A stretch of DNA of 64,000 nucleotides, taken from assembly GCF_041435215.1 (NCBI RefSeq), contig NZ_CP108394.1, positions 3,968,001-4,032,000 of the forward strand, in the 5' to 3' direction. This document shows positions 42,422 to 51,225 of this stretch, piece by piece. Made by a program: the position numbers and the translations under genes. The notes beneath the pieces were generated by a model, which saw nothing but the letters and a program-made list of their open reading frames with translations, ran no database searches and had not been told where the DNA came from. Each line of letters opens with the position of its first letter. Positions within the stretch are counted from its first letter, which is position 1. This stretch comes from Streptomyces sp. NBC_01314 (GTDB lineage Bacteria; Actinomycetota; Actinomycetes; Streptomycetales; Streptomycetaceae).

Positions 42422-45400
42422 TCACTCGACCACGTGACGGCCCTCGGGTCGGGCGCTGCACGACGCCCGGAAAGCACAGTGTGCACAGTGTTGTCCCGCG
42501 GTCGGGGAGAACCGTTCGTCCAGGACCTTGCCCGCGGCCGTGGCCAGGAGGTCCCCCACCCACTCCCCCTCAAGAGGCTCCTGGGCCTGCACCTTGGGGA
42601 CGGTCTCGCCGCCGCTCTTCTTGGCGGCGCCCTGCCGCAGCTGGACGAGTTCGGCGCCGCCCGGTTCCGGGCGTACGCCTCCGAAGGGCTCGTCGACGGC
42701 CCCCTCGCGGACCGCGAGCTGGTAAACGGCGAGCTGGGGATGGCGGGTCACCTCCGCGGAGCTCACGGCCTGCTTGCCCGTCTTGAAGTCGACGACGTAC
42801 GCGCGGCCCTCGGTGTCGGCCTCGACGCGGTCCATGGAGCCCCGGATGCGCACCTCGTAGTCGCCTGCTTCGAGGGTGACGTCGAAGTCGTGCTCGCTGG
42901 CCACCGGCGCGCGCCCGGCGCGGTCCATGACGTGCCACTTCAGGAAGCGTTCGAGCGCCACGCGCGCGTGCTGCTTCTCCTGCTCCGACTTCCAGGGCGC
43001 GTCGAAGGCGAGCGCGTTCCACACGGAGTCGAGGCGCTCCATGAGGACGTCGAGGTCGCCGGGGGTGCGGCCGGAGGCAACCTCGTCTGCGAGGACGTGG
43101 ACGACGTTGCCGAAGCCCTGGGCGGCGGTCGCGGGCGCGTCGGCCTTCACCTCTCGTCCCAGGAACCACTGCAGGGCGCAGGTGTTGGCGAGCTGGTCGA
43201 GGGCGCTGCCGGACAGCACGACGGGCTGGTCGCGGTTCCTGAGCGGCACCATGCTCTCGGTGGGCTCGAACATGCCCCACCAGCGGTACGGGTGCGCCGA
43301 CGGCACCAGCGGGCGGCCGTCCTCGTCGCTCAGCGCGGCCAGCCGGGCCAGGCGCAGGGCCGCGGCCTCGCGGAGGGGGTCCGACACGCGCGGGTCCACC
43401 GTCGTGGCGCGCAGTTCGGCGACGAGGGAGGCCACGGACAGCGGACGGCGGGGTCGGCCGGTGACGTCCTTGGGCTCCTCGCCTAGTTCGGTGAGGAAGC
43501 GGGAGGGCTGGTCGCCGTCGTCGGCGGGGGCCTTCACGGCGGTGACGACGAGGCGTTCACGCGCGCGGGTGGCGGCCACGTAGAACAGACGGCGTTCCTC
43601 CGCGAGGAGAGCGCCAGGGGTGAGCGGTTCGGCGAGACCGTCGCGGCCGATGCGGTCGGCCTCCAGGAGCGAGCCGCGACGGCGCAGGTCGGGCCACAGG
43701 CCCTCCTGGACACCGGCGACGACGACCAGGCGCCATTGAAGGCCCTTGGAGCGGTGCGCGGTCATCAGACGTACGGCGTCTCGGCGGACGACCCGTCCGG
43801 TGAGTGTGTCGGCGGCGATGTCCTCGGCCTCGATCCCGGCCAGGAAGTTGAGAGCGCCGAGGCCACCGGTGCGCTCCTCCGCGCGCGCCGCCGTGGCGAA
43901 CAGCGCGCACACGGCGTCGAGGTCACGGTCCGCGTTGCGCCCGGCCGCGCCACCGCGCCGGGCGGCACGCTCCAGGCGCCTGGGCCACGGGGTGCCGTCC
44001 CACAGGTCCCACAGCGCCTCCTCGGCCGTACCGCCGCCGGCGAGGCGCTCGCGAGCCTTCCGCAGCAGCATGCCCAGGCGCTGCGCTCCCCGCGCGTACA
44101 CCGGGTCGTGCGCCACCAGCCGCTCCGGCTCCGCCAGCGCTCGTTTCAGCAGCTCGTCCGAGGGCGGGGGTACGGGGTTGCCGCCGGCCCGCTCCTCCTC
44201 GCGCAGCGCGCGGCCGAGGCGTCGCAGATCGGCGGTGTCCATGCCCGCGAGGGGGGAGGCGAGGAGATCGAGCGCGGTCTCGGTGCGCAGCCACGAGGGC
44301 TGCGCACCGGAGGCGTCGAACGAGTCGTCGGACTCCTGGGCCGAGGCTGCCGAGGCCGCCTCCGCCAGCTCCGCGCGCGCCACCGCCCTCAGGGCCGTCA
44401 GAAGGGGCTGTACGGCCGGTTCGTGGCGCAGGGGCAGGTCGTCGCCGTCGATCTCCAGGGGGACACCGGCGGCGGTGAGGGCGCGCCGGATGGAGGGGAT
44501 CGTGCGGGCGCCGGCGCGCACCAGAACGGCCATCTCGCTCCAGGGGACGCCGTCCTCCAGGTGGGCCCGCCGCAGGACGTCCGCGATGTTGTCCAGCTCG
44601 GTGCCCGGCGTCGGGTACGTGTAGACCTCGACGCGCCCCCCGTCCCGTACGGGCCTGAGCTCGCGGTGGGCCCGTACCTTCTCGGCGGGGAGTCGGGTGA
44701 GGGGCATGCGCTGGGTGAGCAGACGGGTGGCGTCGAGCAGGGCCGCTCCCGAACGGCGGGAGTTCCTGAGGACCGCGACCGGCGCCCGGCGGCCGTCCGC
44801 GCGGGGGAAGGCCGCCGGGAACTCCAGAATGCCGTTCACGTCGGCGCCCCGGAAGGTGTAGATCGACTGGTCGGGATCGCCGAACGCCACCAGCGTGCGG
44901 CCGCCGCCCGCGAGGGCCCTCAGGAGCCGTACCTGAGCGGGGTCCGTGTCCTGGTACTCGTCCACGTAGACCGCGTCGTACTGGGCGGCCAGCCGCTCGG
45001 CGACGCCGGGGCGTCCTGCGAGGAGCACGGCCCGGTGGACCAGTTCCGCGTAGTCGAGCACTCCTTGCAGGTCGAGGACGTCGAGGTACTCGGCGAGGAA
45101 GGCGGAGGCCGCGAGCCAGTCCGGGCGGCCGATGCGCGCGGCGAAGGCCCGCAGGTCCTCGGGGGCCAGGCCCAGTTCGCGGCTGCGGGCGAGGACCGCG
45201 CGGACCTCGTCGGCGAACCCGCGTGTGGTCAGGCAGGCGCGCAGTTCGTCCGGCCAGCGCACATGTGCGAGGCCCAGACGCTCCAGGTCGGGCTGGCCCG
45301 CGAGCAGTTCACGGACCGCCACGTCCTGTTCGGGGCCGGACAGCAGCCGCAGGGGTTCGACGAACAGGTCGCTGTCCTGGTGGGCGCGGATCAGGGCGTA

Positions 45401-45760
45401 ACAGAACGAGTGGAAGGTGGTGGCCTGTGGGGCGCGTGCGGCGCCCATGCGCAGCGCCATCCGGTCGCGCAGCTCCACGGCCGCCTTCCGGCTGAAGGTG
45501 AGGACCAGCACGCGCGCGGGGTCGGCCCCTCGGGCGACGCGCGCCGTCACGGACTCGACGAGGGTGGTCGTCTTGCCGGTGCCCGGACCTGCGAGGACGA
45601 GCAGAGGGCCGGCCCCGTGGTCAACCACGCCGCGTTGCTCGGCGTCCAGACGAGGGGGGTCCGTCCGGGCCGGTGGGGTACGCACCAGTCGGTAAGCGCC
45701 ACGGCTCCCCTGTCGCACCTGGGGGTGCGACAGGCGCCTGGTGGAGAAAGAGGAGCTCAC
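42422..45760 (-). CDS. adnA: AdnA-type helicase-nuclease subunit with Fe-S cluster
   Basis: The product is 1112 residues. Helicase motifs: LLVLAGPGTGKTTTLVES near residue 55, VDEYQDTDPAQVRLL, FGDPDQSIYTFRGADV and TAHRSKGLQWRLVVV. The nuclease is at the C-terminus (YVVDFKTGKQAVSS, LAVYQLAV). Four cysteines (C861, then C1092-x2-C1095-x5-C1101) match the iron-sulfur set of AddB/AdnA nucleases, and they are absent in the partner. The GTG at 45760 opens an N-terminal extension of about 35 residues before the helicase. First gene of the adnA-adnB operon, as in mycobacteria. Confidence 0.93.
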   Translation of the reverse strand: MSSSFSTRRLSHPQVRQGSRGAYRLVRTPPARTDPPRLDAEQRGVVDHGAGPLLVLAGPGTGKTTTLVESVTARVARGADPARVLVLTFSRKAAVELRDRMALRMGAARAPQATTFHSFCYALIRAHQDSDLFVEPLRLLSGPEQDVAVRELLAGQPDLERLGLAHVRWPDELRACLTTRGFADEVRAVLARSRELGLAPEDLRAFAARIGRPDWLAASAFLAEYLDVLDLQGVLDYAELVHRAVLLAGRPGVAERLAAQYDAVYVDEYQDTDPAQVRLLRALAGGGRTLVAFGDPDQSIYTFRGADVNGILEFPAAFPRADGRRAPVAVLRNSRRSGAALLDATRLLTQRMPLTRLPAEKVRAHRELRPVRDGGRVEVYTYPTPGTELDNIADVLRRAHLEDGVPWSEMAVLVRAGARTIPSIRRALTAAGVPLEIDGDDLPLRHEPAVQPLLTALRAVARAELAEAASAASAQESDDSFDASGAQPSWLRTETALDLLASPLAGMDTADLRRLGRALREEERAGGNPVPPPSDELLKRALAEPERLVAHDPVYARGAQRLGMLLRKARERLAGGGTAEEALWDLWDGTPWPRRLERAARRGGAAGRNADRDLDAVCALFATAARAEERTGGLGALNFLAGIEAEDIAADTLTGRVVRRDAVRLMTAHRSKGLQWRLVVVAGVQEGLWPDLRRRGSLLEADRIGRDGLAEPLTPGALLAEERRLFYVAATRARERLVVTAVKAPADDGDQPSRFLTELGEEPKDVTGRPRRPLSVASLVAELRATTVDPRVSDPLREAAALRLARLAALSDEDGRPLVPSAHPYRWWGMFEPTESMVPLRNRDQPVVLSGSALDQLANTCALQWFLGREVKADAPATAAQGFGNVVHVLADEVASGRTPGDLDVLMERLDSVWNALAFDAPWKSEQEKQHARVALERFLKWHVMDRAGRAPVASEHDFDVTLEAGDYEVRIRGSMDRVEADTEGRAYVVDFKTGKQAVSSAEVTRHPQLAVYQLAVREGAVDEPFGGVRPEPGGAELVQLRQGAAKKSGGETVPKVQAQEPLEGEWVGDLLATAAGKVLDERFSPTAGQHCAHCAFRASCSARPEGRHVVE

Positions 45761-46071
45761 GTGGTTCGCCGGTCCTGGTGGGTGTGCGAGATGTCACTGC
45801 CGACGCGGTGCGCCGACGTCGGGGGATGGCGGTCGGGAAACAGGTGCGAGGCTCGCCACTCGTCGAGGGCGGTGGCCGCGGGTTGAGGGGGACACGCGCA
45901 GTCGACGCTACGCCGACCGGTGGTGCGGAAGCATGGCTTCCTCTTGTTCCCTCCCGACTCGCGCGGCACACACGTCCCTCGTCCCACGAACGTACGGCAT
46001 GCCACCGACGTGCCCCGCTTCCCCCGTACGGACCAGGGGTCGCACCCGGGTCCGCCGGATGCCGGAGGCTG
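45761..46071. other. Gap between adnA and the alkyltransferase-like gene, nothing recognised
   Basis: The 311 bases between the two same-strand neighbours contain no open frame with a ribosome site, no obvious hairpin and no repeat seen elsewhere. I expect the adnA promoter here. Confidence 0.5.
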
Positions 46072-46437
46072 TCAGGTGTGACCCTCCGCGCGTTCGCCGC
46101 CGTCCCAGCGCGCCCGTCTCATGTCGACGCGCGGCACATGGCCCTCGGTGGTGCGGCTCGCCTCGCGCAGGGGGGTGCCCTCCGTGCGGTAGCGGTCCAG
46201 GGCTCTCAGTTCGTGGCCGGGCAGCAGGACACCGTCGGCGCGGACGACCCGCCACCAGGCGACCACGCCCCCGTAGAGGGCCATCACGCGGCCCACCTGG
46301 CGTGGGCCGCCCTCTCCCAGCCACTCGGCGACGTCCCCGTATGTCATGACCCGCCCTGGCGGGATCAGGTCGGTGACCTCGAGGACCCGCTCCGCGTACT
46401 CCGGCAGGGCGTCCACCGGAAGGCTCTCCTCGCTCAT
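46072..46437 (-). CDS. Alkyltransferase-like (ATL) protein, active-site Cys lost
   Basis: The product is 121 residues and matches the DNA-binding domain of O6-methylguanine methyltransferase: YAERVLEVTDLIPPGRVMTYGDVAEWLG, RQVGRVMALYGG, then VVAWWRVVRADGVLLPG. The active site PCHRV is here AWWRV, so the acceptor Cys is Trp. ATL proteins bind alkylated bases and signal to nucleotide excision repair without repairing. The usual ATL motif is PWHR; here Pro and His are also replaced. The ATG at 46437 follows a G-rich site. It lies beside adnA, as Rv3204 does near adnA. Confidence 0.85.
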   Translation of the reverse strand: MSEESLPVDALPEYAERVLEVTDLIPPGRVMTYGDVAEWLGEGGPRQVGRVMALYGGVVAWWRVVRADGVLLPGHELRALDRYRTEGTPLREASRTTEGHVPRVDMRRARWDGGERAEGHT

Positions 46438-46622
46438 CCGCCCCATCCTGCCCCACCCCACCGACAATGGGACGTGGCGGCCGACGCGTGCGTCCCTCGC
46501 TCCGGGGGCGGTCTTCGGGCAGACTGTGCGCCCCCGCATTGCACCCTGATGCCCCTGTGTGCCCACCGGGCATGCCACCATCGTGCGGGCGGTGACTGGT
46601 GATACGAGACCAAGAAGAGACG

Positions 46623-49424
46623 ATGAAGCAGCAGAGCGTGCACCCCGATGACGCGGCGGGCACCTCTGACGCCTCGTCGCGCCCGGACACCGCCGAGGAA
46701 GGCGACAAGGGCGCCGAAAACGTCTCGAGGAAGGCGCCCGGCTCTACTCCGCCCGCGGCCGAAACAGCCTCCCCCAAGACTCACGAGAACGAGAAGCATC
46801 AGGAAGAGCGGGACGAGGACGACCCGGAGGAGGCACACGCCGAGGAGGTCGAGGGCGACGAACCGTTGCTCCCCGCGCGCGTGCACCGTCCTTCCGACCT
46901 CATGCGGCTGGCGGTCGGCGTCCTCGGGATCATCGTCCTGCTGGCGATCGCCGCGTTCGCCCACGGCACCACCTCCGGCCTCGAACAGGACATCAACAAG
47001 GGCACGGGACAGGCGCCTGATCTCCTGATCAAGCTCGCGGGCCTCGGGTCGAGCATCGCGATCCTGCTGGTGCCGGTCGCCTTCGCGATCGAACGGCTGA
47101 TCAAACGGGACGGGCTGCGCATCGCCGACGGCGTGCTCGCGGCGGTCCTTGCGCACGGAGTGACGCTGGCGACCGACCTGTGGGTCGCCAGGGCCGCCCC
47201 CGGCTCGATCCAGGAAGCACTCACCCAGCCCTCACCCGGCGACATCCACGCCCTCACCGACCCCGTGCACGGCTATCTCGCGCCGGTCATCGCGTACATG
47301 ACCGCCGTCGGCATGTCACGCAGACCGCGCTGGCGGTCCGTGCTGTGGATCGTGCTGCTGCTGGACGCCTTCTCGATGCTGGTCACCGGCTACACGACAC
47401 CGTTCTCGATCATCCTGACGGTGCTGATCGGCTGGACCGTCGCCTACGGAACGCTGTACGCGGTCGGATCCCCGAACGTACGCCCGACCGGCCGGACCCT
47501 GATGGCCGGCCTCAGGCGGGTCGGATTCAAGCCTGTGAGCGCGGCCCGCGAGGAAATTCCGGACACCGCCGAGGGCGGGGACCGGGGCCGCCGGTACTTC
47601 GTGACGCTGGAGGACGGCCCTCCCCTGGACGTCACCGTCGTCGACCGGGAGCAGCAGGCACAGGGCTTCTTCTACCGCGTCTGGCGGCGGCTGACGCTGC
47701 GCGGCATCACCACCCGCCGCAGCCTCCAGTCGCTGCGCCAGGCGCTGGAGCAGGAGGCCCTCCTCGCGTACGCGGCCATCGCTGCCGGCGCCAACGCGCC
47801 CAAGCTGATCGCGACCTCGGAACTCGGACCGGACGCCGTGATGCTCGTCTACGAGCACACCGGTGGCCGCACCCTGGACTCCCTGGCGGACGACGAGGTC
47901 ACCGACGAGCTGATGGCGGACACCTGGCAGCAGGTGAAGGCACTGCAGTCGCGGCGCATCGCGCACCGCAGGCTGGTGGGCGACGCGGTTCTGGTGGATC
48001 GTTCCCGCACAGTGATCCTGACCGATCTGCGCGTCGGCGAGATCGCGGCCGGCGACCTGGTGCTGCGCATGGACGTCTCCCAACTGCTGACGACCTTGGG
48101 CCTGCGTGTGGGCGCCGAACGCGCGGTGGCGTCGGCGGTGAGCGTGCTCGGCCCCGACGCGGTGGCCGACTGCCTGCCGATGTTGCAGCCCATCGCACTC
48201 TCGCGCTCCACGCGCGCGACCCTGCGCAGACTGGCCCGGGAGCGCGCCGAACGCGAGCGCGAGGCGGTCCTGGAGGCGTCCCACCTGGCCAAGCAGGCCC
48301 GCGCGGAGGAGCACGTCAAGGCCACCGAGCCCGGCAGGGCCGACAAGAAGGCCGTGCGGGCCGAGCAGCGGGCCGAGAAGCGGGCGATCGACGATGCTCT
48401 GGAGGAGGCCCGCGAGGAGGACCTGCTCACCCAGATCCGCCATCAGGTGCTGCTGATCAGGCCCCAGGCACCGGTCGAACCGGCCCGGCTGGAGCGGGTC
48501 AAGCCGCGCACCCTGATCAGCCTCATCGCCGGCGCGATCGGCGCGTACTTCCTGCTGACCCAGCTCACCCACATCGAGTTCGGGCTGCTCATCGAGAACG
48601 CCGAGTGGGGCTGGGTCGCCGCGGCCGTGTTCTTCTCCGCGCTCAGCTATGTCGCGGCGGCGATGAGCCTGCTGGGCTTCGTGCCTGAGCGCGTGCCGTT
48701 CCTGCGGACGATCGGAGCGCAGGTCGCCGGGTCGTTCGTGAAGATCGTGGCGCCGGCGGCGGTCGGCGGTGTGGCACTCAACACACGTTTCCTGCAGCGT
48801 GCGGGGGTGCGGCCGGGGCTCGCGGTGGCGAGTGTCGGCGCGTCGCAGCTCTTCGGGCTCGGCTGCCACATCCTGATGCTGCTCGCCTTCGGTTATCTGA
48901 CCGGTACCGAGAAGACGCCGTCCCTGTCGCCGTCCCGCACCGTCATCGCGGGCCTGTTGACGGTCGCGGTGCTCGTCCTGGTGGTGACGTCGATCCCGTT
49001 CCTGCGCAAGTTCGTCGTCACGCGCGTGCGGTCGCTCTTCGCAGGTGTCGTGCCGCGCATGCTCGACGTGCTGCAGCGGCCGCAGAAGCTGGTCACCGGC
49101 ATCGGCGGCATGCTGCTCCTCACCGGCTGCTTCGTGATGTGCCTGGACGCCTCGATCCGCGCCTTCGGCAACGAGGACGTCTCGATCAGCATCGCCAGCG
49201 TCGCCGTCGTCTTCCTCGCCGGCAACGCGCTGGGTTCCGCGGCGCCGACCCCGGGCGGTGTGGGCGCGGTCGAGGCCACCCTGACGGTGGGCCTGATCGC
49301 GGTCGGCCTCCCCAAGGAGGTCGCCGCGCCCGCGGTGCTGCTGTTCCGCCTGCTGACGTTGTGGCTGCCGGTGCTGCCGGGATGGCTGGCCTTCAACCAT
49401 CTGTCACGGAAGGGCGCGCTCTAG
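46623..49424 (+). CDS. LPG-synthase-like membrane protein with a kinase-like domain
   Basis: The product is 933 residues. An acidic disordered N-terminus (1-85) is followed by about six membrane helices (~95-260) and a cytosolic region (~280-560) resembling a degenerate kinase: a helix EQEALLAYAAIAAGANAPKLI, then RIAHRRLVGDAVLVDRSRTVILTDLRVGE. This lacks the catalytic HxD Asp and has DLR for DFG. A charged coiled coil comes next (~560-620), then eight helices of the UPF0104/AglD LPG-synthase family with AAPTPGGVGAVEATLT. I chose the ATG at 46623 over a GTG at 46599. Substrate unknown; likely phospholipid or polyprenyl-lipid work at the membrane. Confidence 0.8.
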   Translation: MKQQSVHPDDAAGTSDASSRPDTAEEGDKGAENVSRKAPGSTPPAAETASPKTHENEKHQEERDEDDPEEAHAEEVEGDEPLLPARVHRPSDLMRLAVGVLGIIVLLAIAAFAHGTTSGLEQDINKGTGQAPDLLIKLAGLGSSIAILLVPVAFAIERLIKRDGLRIADGVLAAVLAHGVTLATDLWVARAAPGSIQEALTQPSPGDIHALTDPVHGYLAPVIAYMTAVGMSRRPRWRSVLWIVLLLDAFSMLVTGYTTPFSIILTVLIGWTVAYGTLYAVGSPNVRPTGRTLMAGLRRVGFKPVSAAREEIPDTAEGGDRGRRYFVTLEDGPPLDVTVVDREQQAQGFFYRVWRRLTLRGITTRRSLQSLRQALEQEALLAYAAIAAGANAPKLIATSELGPDAVMLVYEHTGGRTLDSLADDEVTDELMADTWQQVKALQSRRIAHRRLVGDAVLVDRSRTVILTDLRVGEIAAGDLVLRMDVSQLLTTLGLRVGAERAVASAVSVLGPDAVADCLPMLQPIALSRSTRATLRRLARERAEREREAVLEASHLAKQARAEEHVKATEPGRADKKAVRAEQRAEKRAIDDALEEAREEDLLTQIRHQVLLIRPQAPVEPARLERVKPRTLISLIAGAIGAYFLLTQLTHIEFGLLIENAEWGWVAAAVFFSALSYVAAAMSLLGFVPERVPFLRTIGAQVAGSFVKIVAPAAVGGVALNTRFLQRAGVRPGLAVASVGASQLFGLGCHILMLLAFGYLTGTEKTPSLSPSRTVIAGLLTVAVLVLVVTSIPFLRKFVVTRVRSLFAGVVPRMLDVLQRPQKLVTGIGGMLLLTGCFVMCLDASIRAFGNEDVSISIASVAVVFLAGNALGSAAPTPGGVGAVEATLTVGLIAVGLPKEVAAPAVLLFRLLTLWLPVLPGWLAFNHLSRKGAL

Positions 49425-49555
49425 ACGGTTCACGCGCGCGTGGGTCCCCAGCTTCCGGACTCACGCGGCCTACGCGCGCGTGGCGACATCCTCGTGTCTC
49501 ACCCGCACGGACCGTGCCCCGAGCGCGTCGATCCGGGCACCTCCAGGATGGTCGC

Positions 49556-51106
49556 ATGTTCACCTCGCCCCGGCCGCGTGCCGTCGCCGTGACCGCGATC
49601 GCCGTCCTGCTGTCTCTGTCGGCGGCCGGCTGCGGCGACGACGCCAAGGGTGACGACGAGGACCTGACGTCCCAGAAGCTGAGCTGGAAGACCTGCGAGG
49701 CACCGTCCGAGTCCGAGGGCGGCGGCACCGCGCCCTCACCGCTGCCGGACGGTGACGTCTGGCAGTGCGCGACCATGCGTGCCCCCCTCGACTGGGACGA
49801 GCCCGAGGGCGACACCATCCCCATCGCGCTGATCCGGGCCAGGGCCGGCGGCGCCGCCGACCAGCGCATCGGCTCGCTCGTCTTCAACTTCGGCGGCCCC
49901 GGCGGCTCGGGCGTCAAGGCACTCCCCTCCTCCGGCGCGGACTACGCGAAACTGCGCACCCGCTACGACCTGGTGAGCTTCGATCCGCGTGGCGTCGGCC
50001 GCAGCGCGGGCATCCAGTGCGAGGACGACGAGGAACTCGACGAGTACTTCCAGCAGGACGGGACCCCGGACGACGAGGCCGAGCGGACGGAGTTCCTCGA
50101 CAGCACGAAGACCTTCAACTCCGCCTGTGAGAAGAACTCCGGCGAGACCCTCCCGTATGTCCGCACCACGGACGCGGCCCGCGACCTGGATCTCATGCGG
50201 CAGGTCCTCGGTGACGACAAGCTCCACTACTTCGGCATCTCCTACGGCACCGAACTCGGCGGCGTCTACGCCCATCTGTTCCCCAAGAACGTGGGACGGG
50301 CGGTGTTCGACGCGGTCGTCGACCCGACGCAGACGGAGGAGCAGGGCTCGCTCGGACAGACCAAGGGCTTCCAGCTGGCGCTCGACAACTACGCACGGGA
50401 CTGCGTGTCGAAGGAGGAGAACTGCCCGGTCGGCAGCACCGAGCAGGACGTCAAGAACCGGATCATCGAACTGCTCGACAACCTCGACGCCAAGCCGATC
50501 ACCGGAACCTTCCGCCGCGACCTGACCCAGTCCGCAGCCACGAACGGAATCGCCCAGGCCCTGTACTCCCAGGACCTCTGGCCGTTTCTGACGGAAGGCC
50601 TGGAGCTGGCGTACGACGGGGACGGCAGCTCGCTGATGCTGCTGTCCGACCTGATGAACGGGCGCAACGAGAACGGCGAGTACAGCAACGCCACCGCGGC
50701 GAACGTCTCCATCAACTGTGCGGACAGCAAGGCGCGCTACACCGCCGAGGACGTGGAGGCGAAGCTGGCCGAGTTCCGGGCGGCCTCTCCCGTCTTCGGC
50801 GAATGGCTCGCCTGGTCCACGCTCGCGTGCACGGACTGGGCCGTCGCCGGTGCGGCCGACCATCCCGACGTGCGCGCCCGGGGCTCGGCGCCGATCCTCG
50901 TCATCGGCAACACAGGTGACCCGGCCACGCCCTACGAGGGGGCGCGGAAGATGGTGGAGGCGCTCGGGAAGGGCGTCGGGATCGAGCTGACGTACAAGGG
51001 GCAGGGGCACGGTGCGTACAACAGCGGGAATGTGTGCGTGCAGACGGCCGTGGACGGTTACCTGTTGATGGGGAGGGTGCCGAAAGCCGGCACGGTCTGC
51101 TCATGA
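49556..51106 (+). CDS. Secreted S33-type tripeptidyl aminopeptidase, lipoprotein
   Basis: The product is 516 residues. A signal peptide ends in a lipobox (LSLSAAGC, Cys26). The alpha/beta-hydrolase core has VFNFGGPGGSGV, the nucleophile Ser in HYFGISYGTELGGVYAHLF, Asp in LVIGNTGDPATPYEGA and His in GQGHGAYNSG. This is the Streptomyces Tap/Slp (S33, TAP-like C-terminus) family, which releases tripeptides outside the cell. AGGA lies 8 bases before the ATG. It is followed by a close paralogue on the same strand. Confidence 0.9.
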   Translation: MFTSPRPRAVAVTAIAVLLSLSAAGCGDDAKGDDEDLTSQKLSWKTCEAPSESEGGGTAPSPLPDGDVWQCATMRAPLDWDEPEGDTIPIALIRARAGGAADQRIGSLVFNFGGPGGSGVKALPSSGADYAKLRTRYDLVSFDPRGVGRSAGIQCEDDEELDEYFQQDGTPDDEAERTEFLDSTKTFNSACEKNSGETLPYVRTTDAARDLDLMRQVLGDDKLHYFGISYGTELGGVYAHLFPKNVGRAVFDAVVDPTQTEEQGSLGQTKGFQLALDNYARDCVSKEENCPVGSTEQDVKNRIIELLDNLDAKPITGTFRRDLTQSAATNGIAQALYSQDLWPFLTEGLELAYDGDGSSLMLLSDLMNGRNENGEYSNATAANVSINCADSKARYTAEDVEAKLAEFRAASPVFGEWLAWSTLACTDWAVAGAADHPDVRARGSAPILVIGNTGDPATPYEGARKMVEALGKGVGIELTYKGQGHGAYNSGNVCVQTAVDGYLLMGRVPKAGTVCS

Positions 51107-51123
51107 ACATGCAGGTCAGAACG

Positions 51124-51132
51124 TTATCCACA
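51124..51132 (+). promoter_or_regulatory. DnaA-box-like sequence
   Basis: TTATCCACA, the E. coli consensus DnaA box, in the 119-base gap between the two tandem peptidase genes. Confidence 0.35.
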
Positions 51133-51225
51133 GGCCATCTCGGCATGCACGACAGTCCGCATACCATGGCATGACTGCCATTCGGGACATCCGGCGGACG
51201 GTATCGCGAGAGGGGGGAAGCGCTC

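Noticed and set aside
41945..43486. Rightward 513-residue open frame across the adnA/adnB junction
   Set aside because: It crosses two real genes on the other strand and has no recognisable domain or ribosome site.
49431..49481. Pair of CGCGCG palindromes (CACGCGCGCGTG and ACGCGCGCGT) after the LPG-synthase-like gene
   Set aside because: They could form a terminator-like stem, but similar CGCGCG runs are common in coding parts of this window, so I give them no separate call.
29102..51132. DnaA boxes as a chromosomal origin
   Set aside because: Three boxes spread over 22 kb, with no dnaA, dnaN or AT-rich unwinding region. An origin in Streptomyces has about 20 clustered boxes.
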